64,000 nucleotides of DNA from Pantoea cypripedii. GTDB taxonomy: Bacteria > Pseudomonadota > Gammaproteobacteria > Enterobacterales > Enterobacteriaceae. The position numbers were made by a program, and so were the translations under genes. The notes below the pieces were generated by a model. The model did no database searches, was not told where the DNA came from, and was given only the letters and a program-made list of their open reading frames with translations. This document shows, piece after piece, positions 1 to 7,862 of the stretch; positions within the stretch are counted from its first letter, which is position 1; each line of letters starts with the position of its first letter. The stretch is from contig NZ_MLJI01000001.1 of NCBI RefSeq assembly GCF_002095535.1, forward strand, positions 567,604 through 631,603, written 5' to 3'.

Positions 1-1
1 T

Positions 2-376
2 TGCCTGTCGCAGGCGCTTAACAGCCTGAGTATGGGGGGCGATATGGCGACGGCACTGGGAACCCGCGTGGCGCGTACCCAGCTGCTTGGGCTGCTGGCG
101 ATAGCGCTGCTGTGCGGCGCGGCAACGGCAGCGGTCGGGCCGATCGCTTTTCTCGGTTTAATGACGCCGCATCTGGCACGCTGGCTGGTGGGCAATGACC
201 ATCGCTGGTTGCTACCTGCCACCGCGCTGCTGACGCCGATCCTGTTATTAGCCGCAGATATTATTGGTCGCCTGCTGGTACCTGGTGAGCTGCGGGTGTC
301 CATCGTCACCGCGATGCTTGGCGCGCCAATGTTGATCGTGCTAGTACGACGCAAATTAGGGCGAGGTGCGGTATGA
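2..376 (+). CDS. fepD: Ferric enterobactin ABC permease FepD, C-terminal fragment
   Basis: The gene enters from the left edge already open in frame, so only about the last 124 codons are present and the start is outside the window. The fragment carries the hydrophobic helices of a FecCD/BtuC-type inner-membrane permease, including the conserved segment GPIAFLGLMTPHLARWLVG. With FepG it should form the channel that carries Fe-enterobactin from the periplasmic binding protein FepB into the cytoplasm, powered by FepC. Its stop overlaps the fepG start by 4 bp (ATGA), which suggests translational coupling. The symbol rests mainly on the fepG-fepC-entF-fes-fepA context, since FecCD permeases are hard to tell apart from a fragment. 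Confidence 0.88.
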   Translation, partial: CLSQALNSLSMGGDMATALGTRVARTQLLGLLAIALLCGAATAAVGPIAFLGLMTPHLARWLVGNDHRWLLPATALLTPILLLAADIIGRLLVPGELRVSIVTAMLGAPMLIVLVRRKLGRGAV

Positions 377-1344
377 CGCGGCGCGCACTGATGAATTCGC
401 TCTGGCTGCTGCTGGGCTGCGGACTGCTGGCTTTTCTGGCGCTGACGCGTGGCGCACTGCCGATCAGCGGTGAACAGGTGTGGCAGGTGCTGCTGGGTGA
501 GGGTGCCAGCAACGTAAAACTGATTCTGCTGGAATGGCGCTTGCCGCGTGTGCTGATGGCGTTGCTGATTGGCGCAGCGCTCGGCATCAGCGGCGCGATT
601 TTCCAGTCGCTGCTGCGTAACCCGCTCGGCAGCCCTGATATTTTGGGTTTTAACACCGGAGCCTATAGCGGTGTGCTGGTGGCGCTGGTGCTGTTTAATC
701 AAAATGCCTCGGCAATGACCCTTGCCGCGCTGCTGGGCGGCATTATCACCGCAGCGCTGGTGTATCTGTTTGCCTGGCGTAATGGCGTAGAAACCTTTCG
801 TTTGATTATTGTCGGCATCAGCGTGCGTGCCTTGCTGATGGCGCTCAACAGCTGGCTGATTATCAGCGCGTCGCTCGAATCTGCGGTCAGCGCCGGTTTA
901 TGGAGTGCCGGGTCGCTCAACGGCATCACCTGGGCGAAGACACCGCCGGTGATTGCCGTGTTATTGCTGAGTCTGCTGCTGGTGGCGCTGCTGGCACGCC
1001 GGATGCGTCTGCTGGAGATGGGGGATGACACCGCCTGTGCGCTTGGCGTACCGGTGGAGCGCAGCCGCCTGTGGTTAATGCTGCTTGGTGTGGTGCTGAC
1101 CGCAGCCTCGACTGCACTGGTCGGACCGATTTCGTTTATTGCCTTGCTGGCACCGCAGATAGCCCGTCGTCTCGGCGGCGGTATGCCGCTGACCGCGCTG
1201 TGCGGTGCGTTGCTATTGATCGCTGCGGATTTTGCCGCGCAGCATCTGTTCCTGCCTTATCAATTGCCGGTTGGCGTGATTACCGTCAGCCTCGGTGGAC
1301 TTTATCTGATTGCTTTACTGGTGCGGGAGGCGCGACGCCAATGA
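373..1344 (+). CDS. fepG: Ferric enterobactin ABC permease FepG
   Basis: This 323-residue FecCD-family permease is close to the usual FepG length of about 330. It has a hydrophobic N-terminus, multiple membrane helices and the family segment around LRNPLGSPDILGFNTGA near residues 80-96. It pairs with FepD as the membrane half of the Fe-enterobactin importer. The ATG overlaps the fepD stop by 4 bp, and its own TGA overlaps the fepC ATG in the same way, so fepD-fepG-fepC reads as one tightly coupled operon. No promoter is visible inside the window; iron control presumably acts upstream of fepD. Confidence 0.93.
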   Translation: MTRRALMNSLWLLLGCGLLAFLALTRGALPISGEQVWQVLLGEGASNVKLILLEWRLPRVLMALLIGAALGISGAIFQSLLRNPLGSPDILGFNTGAYSGVLVALVLFNQNASAMTLAALLGGIITAALVYLFAWRNGVETFRLIIVGISVRALLMALNSWLIISASLESAVSAGLWSAGSLNGITWAKTPPVIAVLLLSLLLVALLARRMRLLEMGDDTACALGVPVERSRLWLMLLGVVLTAASTALVGPISFIALLAPQIARRLGGGMPLTALCGALLLIAADFAAQHLFLPYQLPVGVITVSLGGLYLIALLVREARRQ

Positions 1345-2141
1345 CCGAAATTCCTTCACGTCTCTATGGCGAAGGGCTGACGCTGGGCTACGACAAAAAA
1401 GTGGTGGCGGAGAATTTGTCGGTGGCGATCCCGGAAGGGGAGCTGACGGTGATTATCGGCCCCAATGCCTGCGGCAAATCGACCCTGCTACGCACCCTGA
1501 GTCGCCTTAATCCTCCGCTGAAAGGCCAGGTTTTTCTTGATGGTGAAGCCATCAATCGTTATCCCACGAAAGAAGTGGCGCGCCGTCTCGGCCTGTTGCC
1601 GCAAAGTTCCAACGCCCCGGCGGGGATCAGCGTTACTGAGCTGGTAGCGCGTGGTCGCTATCCGCATCAGCAGCTGTTTGGCCGCTGGCGTGCCGAAGAT
1701 GAAGCGGCGGTGCAGCAGGCGATGCTGGCGACCGGCGTGGCTGATCTGGCGCAGCAGCAGGTGGATACGCTCTCCGGTGGGCAGCGTCAGCGAGTGTGGA
1801 TTGCCATGGTGCTGGCACAGCAGACGCCGTTACTGCTGCTGGATGAACCGACCACCTGGCTGGATATCACCCATCAGATTGAACTGCTGGAGTTGATGCA
1901 GGATCTTAATCAGCAGCACGGGCGTTCGCTGGTGGTGGTGCTGCATGACCTCAATCATGCCTGTCGGTATGCCACGCACCTGATTGCGATGCGCCATGGG
2001 CGGATTATTGCCGAAGGGAAACCGGCAGAGATCGTCACCCCGGCGCTGATTGAGCAGGTCTATGGCTTGCGCTGCGTGATTGTGGAAGATCCGGTGGCAC
2101 ATACGCCGATGATCGTGCCGCTGGGACGACCAGGCAAATAA
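1341..2141 (+). CDS. fepC: Ferric enterobactin ABC transporter ATPase FepC
   Basis: This is a 266-residue cytoplasmic ATPase of the iron-siderophore ABC class. Visible motifs are Walker A GPNACGKST (residues 40-48), the signature LSGGQ (144-148), Walker B LLLLDEP (164-170) and the switch His at 202. It hydrolyses ATP to drive import through FepD-FepG. I chose the ATG that overlaps the fepG stop by 4 bp; an upstream in-frame extension exists, but it runs through fepG and lacks family similarity. The gene converges on entF, with a palindromic repeat (2154-2224) between the two stop codons. There is no fepE between entF and fepC, unlike in E. coli. Confidence 0.95.
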   Translation: MTEIPSRLYGEGLTLGYDKKVVAENLSVAIPEGELTVIIGPNACGKSTLLRTLSRLNPPLKGQVFLDGEAINRYPTKEVARRLGLLPQSSNAPAGISVTELVARGRYPHQQLFGRWRAEDEAAVQQAMLATGVADLAQQQVDTLSGGQRQRVWIAMVLAQQTPLLLLDEPTTWLDITHQIELLELMQDLNQQHGRSLVVVLHDLNHACRYATHLIAMRHGRIIAEGKPAEIVTPALIEQVYGLRCVIVEDPVAHTPMIVPLGRPGK

Positions 2142-2153
2142 CAGCACAGACGT

Positions 2154-2224
2154 GTAGCGGCGCGATTTATCGCGCGGTTCCGTGCATGATGCCGGAAAAA
2201 CCGCGCAATAAATTGCGCCGTTAC
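2154..2224. repeat. Dispersed inverted repeat, copy 1 of 5
   Basis: An imperfect palindrome opens with gtagcggcgcgatttatcgc and closes with its near reverse complement ending in cgttac; the short middle is not conserved. It fills the gap between the convergent 3' ends of fepC and entF. The same element recurs at 39794-39865, 46888-46945, 51492-51561 and 55496-55560. RNA from either strand would fold into a long GC-rich hairpin, so it may act as a two-way terminator or 3'-end protector (inference). Confidence 0.85.
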
Positions 2225-2242
2225 CAGAAGGTGCGATCAGGA

Positions 2243-5200
2243 TCAGAATTCGCTCAGCAGTCGCTGCAACAAGGGACCAATCTGCTCGAACATCTGCGGT
2301 GAAATGATATCTACGTGGGCGCAATCCATCGGCCACACTGCCAGTTCACCGACATAGGGTGCCCAGGCGCGTCGCGCGTCCTGCCCCGGTTGCTGCGTTT
2401 GCTCCGCAAGGAACAGGGTTGCGCGTCCGGTAAAGCGGGCGCTGCGCGCGGTCGCCAGCAGGCGAACCGAGCTGGCGTAGTTTGCTTCGATGGTATCGAA
2501 CATCGCCTGCATCTCTTCACCCGCCTGATGACGTTGCGCAGCAATAAACTGCTCACGCTCACGGTTCACTTCTTCCAGCACTGCCGGGTCCAGCACGTTC
2601 TCACCGCGTTTTTCGTCCCAGTTCTGCGTCTCCGGCGGCCAGGTATCGAGCAGGCCAAGGAACGCCACCTCTTCTCCGGCAGCTGTCAGCCGTGCGGCAA
2701 TGCCCTGCGCCAGGGTGCCACCCAGCGAATAGCCAATGAAGTAATAAGGGCCGTGCGGCTGCACCTCACGCAAGGTACGCAGATGGGCGTCACAAACCTC
2801 ATCCAGATGCGCGCTCTGATTCAGCGGGCTATCGGTATCCGGTGACTGAATACCCATCAGCGACCAGCGTGGATCCAGATAGCGTTGCAGGATGCTGAAC
2901 TGCCAGGCAAAACCGGAGGCCGGGTGGAAGCAGAACAGCGTGGGTCCATTACCCTGGCGTAACGGCAGCACCGCTTCGAAACCGGCCTGTTGGTGAGATT
3001 GTTCATCACTCAGCAGGGCCGCCAGTTTTTCGACGGTGGAAGCAACCATGATCTGGCCCACAGACACCGGCTGTTGCAGCTCCCGACGCAACTGTGCAGC
3101 AAGACGCATCGCCAGCAGAGAATGGCCGCCAAGGGCAAAGAAATCATCCTGCGCGCTGATGCTATCGCGCGCCAGCAACTGGCAAAACGCCGCTGCCAGC
3201 TGGCTTTCCAGCCCTGGATGAGGTGCGCGTCCGGTGCTGGCCATGGCGGCCTGCGGTAGCGGTAAGGCTTTGCGATCCAGCTTGCCATTGCTGCTGAGCG
3301 GGAAGGCTTCCAGCTGCACAATCGACACCGGCACCATATGGGCGGGCAATTGCTGCGCCAGCGCATGACGTAGCGTTTCGCCATCAACCGCATGATCGGC
3401 AATCACATAACCGACCAGCTGGCGGGCATCGCCCTGCGCCGCAGCGCCACCCAGCACCACCGCGTGCGTGACGGCCTGCTCGATGCCTGGTTGGGCGCAT
3501 AGCACATGATCGATTTCATTGAGTTCGATGCGCTGACCACGAATTTTTAACTGATCGTCGCTGCGGCCAAGATATTCCACCGCGCCATTTTCCAGCCAGC
3601 GTGCCACATCGCCGGTGCGATACATTCGTTCGCCGTTGCCTGCCGGATCGGCGACAAAACGGCTGGCGGTGAGGTCAGGGCGTCCCAGATAGCCATGCGC
3701 CAGCTGGATTCCGGTCAGATAGAGATCGCCAGCGACACCCGGCGGCACCGGTTGCAGGCGGGCATCGAGAATGCGCAGGCCGGTGTTCCACACCGGATAA
3801 CCGATCGGCACGCTGGCACCTGTAACGGCGGCCAGCGCCTCGCCAAACGCCGGATACCAGCTGACATCCACCGCCGCTTCCGTCGGGCCATATAAATTGT
3901 GCAGCGGCACCTGGGTCAACAGTTCCCACTCGCGCGACAGATCGGTTGGCAACGCTTCGCCGCTACAGAAGACGCGGCGCAGGCTGGTGCAGCTGCTGAT
4001 AGCTGCATCGTCCTGCAAGGCCGCGACAAAGGCCGCCAGCATGGAGGGGACAAAGTGGGTGGTGGTCACCTTATGTTGCGCGAACAACTGTTGCAGCGCT
4101 TCCGGATCGCGATGGGCTTCCGGCGGAGCCATCACCAACTGCGCGCCAACCAGCAGCGGCCAGAAGAATTCCCACACCGAAACGTCAAAGCTGCTCGGGG
4201 TTTTCTGGAGCACCACATCATCAGCTTGCAGCGGGTAGTGATCCTGCATCCACAACAGGCGGTTGACGATGGCTTCATGGCCGACCAGTACCCCTTTGGG
4301 ACGCCCGGTGGAACCCGAGGTATAGATGATATAAGCCCCGTCCTGCGGCTGCGGCGCGCTGATGGGAGCAGGGGCATTCAGCTCAGAGGAGAGCGTATCG
4401 AAATGCAACTGGCTGACTGGCGCAATGGCCGCAAAACGCGCAGAGAGCGAGGCCGAGGTCATCAGGGTTTTGGGGGCCGCGTCTTCCAGCATCAGTTGCA
4501 GACGGTCGTCGGGATAACCGGTATCGAGTGGCAGATAAGCGGCACCCAGTGTCACAATCGCCTGTAACGCCAGCGACAGTTGCACCGAGCGCGGCAGTGC
4601 CACCGCCACGATGTCACCGCGTTGTACGCCAGCGGCGCTTAACTGCTGCGCCAGCGCAAAGACCTGCTGCTGCATCTGGCGATAGCTCAACTGATGCTGC
4701 GCATCGGCCAGCGCCGGAGCATCCGGGGTGCGCGCGGCCTGCCGGGCCAGCAGTGATGCCAGCGTTTCCGCCGGGAGCGGATGCGCGGTGTGGTTGATGT
4801 CTGCCAGCTGGCGATGTTCTTCAGCCGTCAGTAGATCCAGCTCACCGCACGGGCGCTGCGGATCTGCCGCCAGTTGTGCCAGTAACAAGGCGAAACGACG
4901 GCTATGGCGTTGCAGGGTGGGCAGATTGTAGCGTGCCGCATTCGCCAGCAGCTCCAGCGTCAGTTCACCCTGCTCGCTGATGTAGATGGCAATTTCCAGA
5001 TCGCGCACCGGGCCGGATGCCAGCTGATGGGTAATCCCCTCGACACCGGCGAAATCCAGCTGGTAGTCAAACATCTTCAGGTTGATCACCGGGCCGTAAA
5101 GCGGATCGCCATCACCGAGACGCCCGAGATCGCGCATCACCTGTTCGGCATCGTAACGCTGGTGGCGGCGCATCTTTTTCACTTCACCGGCCAACTGATT

Positions 5201-6160
5201 CGCCAGCGTAGCCAGCGGTTGTGCCGGATCGTAGTGGATCGCCATCGGCAGCACGTTGATCACCGGGCCGGTGGCGCACAGTGCCGCCGAACCGATACGA
5301 CGCATAAAGATAAAGCCAGCGGAGAAGTCGTTTTGCCCGCTCAGACGGGCCAGCCACAGCCCCACCAGTGCGAAGGCGAGATCGGCGGCGCTATGCTGAG
5401 GATGCTGGCTCACCAGCTGCTGGAAGGTGGCGCGATCCAGCGTCAGGCTGTGACGCAGCAGATCGGTACTGGCGCTTTGTCCTGCCAGTGGCTGGGGTGA
5501 GAGCGACGCAGGTGCAGGCAGGCTGGCACCTTTTTCACGCCAGAACTGGCTGTCACGCGTGAAGGAAGTGGATTGCTGATAGCGCTGATACTCTTCCACT
5601 ACCTCGCTAAAGGGGATAAAGGGCGTTGGCTCCGCTTGCTGTTGCTGCGCCCAGGCGCTGTACAGATTGGCGATGCGGCGCGTCAGAGCGGTAAAACTGA
5701 ACCCATCCACCACCAGATGGTGATAACGCTGATACCAGAACCAGTGCTGCTCACCCAGCCGGAACAGGCAATGATGATACAGCGGCGCACCGCTCAGCAC
5801 GCGCAAATCGCCGTTCATATCGGCGCGCATCAGGGCGCGGGCTTTGCCTGCCGGGTCAGCTTCTGTGCGCAGATCGATGATCTGCGGCTGGCTAAAGTTC
5901 TGCGCCTGCGGCCATTGCAGCGCTTCGCCGTCCACTTCGCCAAACGCCATATTTAGCGTATCGGCTTCCTGCATACCCGCAATAATCGCTTTGCACAGCA
6001 GGGCGCTATCGATATCACCCTGCAATTCAATAAAGTGCGCGACCGCATAGGCGTTGTGATGGCGGGACAACTGATCGGCAATCCAGATGCCGGGCTGGGC
6101 CGCCACCAGCGGCAGGGTTTGCTGTTCGGTGAGATGTCGGTTCATCAGGGATTCAGACAT
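2243..6160 (-). CDS. entF: Enterobactin synthase component F (EntF), NRPS
   Basis: This 1305-residue single-module nonribosomal peptide synthetase activates L-serine, joins it to 2,3-dihydroxybenzoate and cyclises three units to enterobactin. Domain order is condensation (HHLVVDG, residues 147-153), adenylation (core YTSGSTGRPKG, 613-623; LYGPTEAAVDVSW near 755-767; YRTGD near 846-850), carrier (LGGHSL, 1009-1014, with phosphopantetheine Ser1013) and thioesterase (GYSLGG, 1142-1147, Ser1144; candidate catalytic His in CAHVD near 1288). It is full length against about 1293 in E. coli. Its start lies within the end of ybdZ (8 bp overlap), so it should be translated together with its MbtH-like partner. 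The other synthesis genes (entCEBA, entD) are not in the window. Confidence 0.97.
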   Translation of the reverse strand: MSESLMNRHLTEQQTLPLVAAQPGIWIADQLSRHHNAYAVAHFIELQGDIDSALLCKAIIAGMQEADTLNMAFGEVDGEALQWPQAQNFSQPQIIDLRTEADPAGKARALMRADMNGDLRVLSGAPLYHHCLFRLGEQHWFWYQRYHHLVVDGFSFTALTRRIANLYSAWAQQQQAEPTPFIPFSEVVEEYQRYQQSTSFTRDSQFWREKGASLPAPASLSPQPLAGQSASTDLLRHSLTLDRATFQQLVSQHPQHSAADLAFALVGLWLARLSGQNDFSAGFIFMRRIGSAALCATGPVINVLPMAIHYDPAQPLATLANQLAGEVKKMRRHQRYDAEQVMRDLGRLGDGDPLYGPVINLKMFDYQLDFAGVEGITHQLASGPVRDLEIAIYISEQGELTLELLANAARYNLPTLQRHSRRFALLLAQLAADPQRPCGELDLLTAEEHRQLADINHTAHPLPAETLASLLARQAARTPDAPALADAQHQLSYRQMQQQVFALAQQLSAAGVQRGDIVAVALPRSVQLSLALQAIVTLGAAYLPLDTGYPDDRLQLMLEDAAPKTLMTSASLSARFAAIAPVSQLHFDTLSSELNAPAPISAPQPQDGAYIIYTSGSTGRPKGVLVGHEAIVNRLLWMQDHYPLQADDVVLQKTPSSFDVSVWEFFWPLLVGAQLVMAPPEAHRDPEALQQLFAQHKVTTTHFVPSMLAAFVAALQDDAAISSCTSLRRVFCSGEALPTDLSREWELLTQVPLHNLYGPTEAAVDVSWYPAFGEALAAVTGASVPIGYPVWNTGLRILDARLQPVPPGVAGDLYLTGIQLAHGYLGRPDLTASRFVADPAGNGERMYRTGDVARWLENGAVEYLGRSDDQLKIRGQRIELNEIDHVLCAQPGIEQAVTHAVVLGGAAAQGDARQLVGYVIADHAVDGETLRHALAQQLPAHMVPVSIVQLEAFPLSSNGKLDRKALPLPQAAMASTGRAPHPGLESQLAAAFCQLLARDSISAQDDFFALGGHSLLAMRLAAQLRRELQQPVSVGQIMVASTVEKLAALLSDEQSHQQAGFEAVLPLRQGNGPTLFCFHPASGFAWQFSILQRYLDPRWSLMGIQSPDTDSPLNQSAHLDEVCDAHLRTLREVQPHGPYYFIGYSLGGTLAQGIAARLTAAGEEVAFLGLLDTWPPETQNWDEKRGENVLDPAVLEEVNREREQFIAAQRHQAGEEMQAMFDTIEANYASSVRLLATARSARFTGRATLFLAEQTQQPGQDARRAWAPYVGELAVWPMDCAHVDIISPQMFEQIGPLLQRLLSEF

Positions 6161-6374
6161 TGTCGCTCCGGTTGGTGTCCTGCGTCAGCGGCCGGATATC
6201 CTGCCAGTTTTGTTCCAGCCAGCTCAGACAAGCGGGTTGCGGCTGTGGGCCAAACACCGTTTGCCAGCCAGAGGGGAGGGCGCTGAACGCGGGCCATAAA
6301 CTGTATTGTTGCTGCGGATTGCGCAGCACCAGACAATCCTGCTGCGGATCGTCAAAGGGATTGCGATGTTCCAT
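6153..6374 (-). CDS. ybdZ: MbtH-like protein YbdZ
   Basis: This 73-residue protein belongs to the MbtH family, small chaperone-like partners that bind and activate NRPS adenylation domains, here that of EntF. The sequence shows the family hallmarks NPFDDP near the N-terminus, the SLWP segment and a conserved W-rich C-terminal half. I took the ATG at 6374 because it has a good AGGAG site about 6 nt upstream and gives the usual family length; a longer in-frame extension has no such support. It starts 16 bp after the fes stop and overlaps entF by 8 bp, giving the transcription order fes-ybdZ-entF. Confidence 0.93.
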   Translation of the reverse strand: MEHRNPFDDPQQDCLVLRNPQQQYSLWPAFSALPSGWQTVFGPQPQPACLSWLEQNWQDIRPLTQDTNRSDNV

Positions 6375-6390
6375 GTCGGCTCCTGCTTGT

Positions 6391-7608
6391 TTAATGCGGG
6401 GTCGGATTGCGCCACAGTGCCTGCAGGCCATCCAGCAGACCGCCACGCCAGCACAGCGCATCGTGTCCGCCTTCTACCGGCTGGTAATCCACCTGATAAC
6501 CCGCCGCCTGCAACAACTGCTGCAATTGCTGATTAGCCTGCAAAATCAGCCCTTCACGTTTGCCTGCTTCCAGCCAGAAACGCAGTGGCTGACGCGGTGC
6601 CAGACCCTGTTCCAGCTGCTGGATCAGCCAGCCGTGCGCATTACCGCGCTCCGGCCACCAGAAGGAACCGGACAGACTGATGGCATTGCCAAACTGCTGC
6701 GGCCAGTGCAACGCGGCGAAAACCGAGGCGAGGCCGCCAAAACTTTGCCCGGCCACCACGGTGCTGTCAGCGTTCTGCCGATAAGGTGCCCACTGCGCCA
6801 CCTGAGGGAGTAACTCTTCCTGTAAGGCTTGCCAGAACAGGGCATTGCACGGCAACTCACGGCTACGATGTTCGCGGTCGATGATGTCAATAAACAGATA
6901 CACCGCCGCAGGCAGCGCGCCCTGGTCGGTAAGTTGTTGCAGCGGACCGGCAATCGGCATGCTGTGCGCCCAGAATTGCCCATCGAGCAAAATGGCCAGT
7001 GGTCGCTGCCGGGGTTCAGCTGCGCCGGTGCAGTACAGCCAGACGGAACGGCTGTTGCCCAATAAGGCGCTGTCCCAGCGATATTGCTGTAAGGCGATTT
7101 CAGGGGCACGACCTTCATCAATGGCGCGCCATACCTGTTGATTGGGGGCTTGTGGCAGATGCAAGGGAGAAACCCCCATACCGCGTCCACCAGACCAGCC
7201 ACGCAGGGCATTGAGCGGATCGGCCTGGGCGGTGGGGAATTTATCGCGCCACCAGTTGCGCAGGGCATACATGTCGGCATCCCCGGCGAAATCGGTCGCT
7301 TGTTTATCCGGCATCAGGCAGTAGCTACCACGCCAGTTAGCTGGCAAGCGAGTCTGCCAGTACCAGACATCGGTATGGGCGACACGTACCAGGGATTGCG
7401 GGGGGCGGTGCTGGTGGTGATCGGTCACGCCGGTAATGTTGATCCACACCCGCTGCGTGCGCGACTGCGTTTCATTGCCCTGCGGATCGCGCCAGAAGAA
7501 AGTGACCTGACATGCGCCATCCACTTCTCCCTCGACATACGGGATGCCTTTACGTTGCTGCTCCTGCCACCAGGCTTCACTGCCGGTTATCTCGTTTAGC
7601 CAGGTCAT
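6391..7608 (-). CDS. fes: Enterochelin esterase Fes
   Basis: This 405-residue cytoplasmic esterase hydrolyses imported Fe-enterobactin so that iron can be released. It has an N-terminal enterochelin-esterase domain (ITGVTDHHQ and WRGSYC segments) and a C-terminal alpha/beta-hydrolase domain with the nucleophile elbow GQSFGG and a catalytic His in GGHDALCW. I chose the ATG at 7608: it aligns with the known N-terminus (GSEAWW follows closely) and leaves a leader of about 45-50 nt from the predicted promoter. An in-frame GTG at 7647 would leave almost no leader and lacks a ribosome site. It is the first gene of fes-ybdZ-entF, divergent from fepA. Confidence 0.95.
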   Translation of the reverse strand: MTWLNEITGSEAWWQEQQRKGIPYVEGEVDGACQVTFFWRDPQGNETQSRTQRVWINITGVTDHHQHRPPQSLVRVAHTDVWYWQTRLPANWRGSYCLMPDKQATDFAGDADMYALRNWWRDKFPTAQADPLNALRGWSGGRGMGVSPLHLPQAPNQQVWRAIDEGRAPEIALQQYRWDSALLGNSRSVWLYCTGAAEPRQRPLAILLDGQFWAHSMPIAGPLQQLTDQGALPAAVYLFIDIIDREHRSRELPCNALFWQALQEELLPQVAQWAPYRQNADSTVVAGQSFGGLASVFAALHWPQQFGNAISLSGSFWWPERGNAHGWLIQQLEQGLAPRQPLRFWLEAGKREGLILQANQQLQQLLQAAGYQVDYQPVEGGHDALCWRGGLLDGLQALWRNPTPH

Positions 7609-7657
7609 AGGTGCTGCCAGTCGCCGTTTACTCAAGGATCTTTTCACAAAGGTTACA

Positions 7658-7696
7658 GATAATACTATTGATAATTATTTGCATTTGCAATAGGGT
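7658..7696. promoter_or_regulatory. Divergent fes/fepA promoters with a Fur box
   Basis: On the minus strand TTGCAA (7685-7690) and TAGTAT (7662-7667) are 17 bp apart and form a good sigma-70 promoter for fes. On the plus strand TTGATA (7668-7673) and a weak TAGGGT (7691-7696), also 17 bp apart, could serve fepA. A Fur-like site at 7667-7685 matches 15 of 19 positions of the consensus by my count and sits in the fes spacer; a second GATAAT-rich unit begins at 7658. One Fur dimer array could therefore silence both genes when iron is plentiful. The fepA leader would be about 160 nt. Confidence 0.75.
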
Positions 7697-7862
7697 GTTT
7701 CCGCTCATAAATGAGCACGCTCGTTCCGCCTGTCACCTTTCTCATAAAGGAAGGGATGCGCGACGGATGGCACTGCCAGGTTTGGGACAGGGCGACGATA
7801 AAGGATTGTGACTTTCTCACCGGCGCGCCAGTTACGTTTGCTGGCAATCCAGGAACGAAAAA

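Noticed and set aside
1071-1340. N-terminal extension of the fepC frame
   Set aside because: It overlaps fepG in another frame and lacks ABC ATPase sequence; the coupled ATG at 1341 fits better.
7609-7647. GTG start for fes at 7647
   Set aside because: It would leave only a few nucleotides of leader from the predicted promoter and has no ribosome site.
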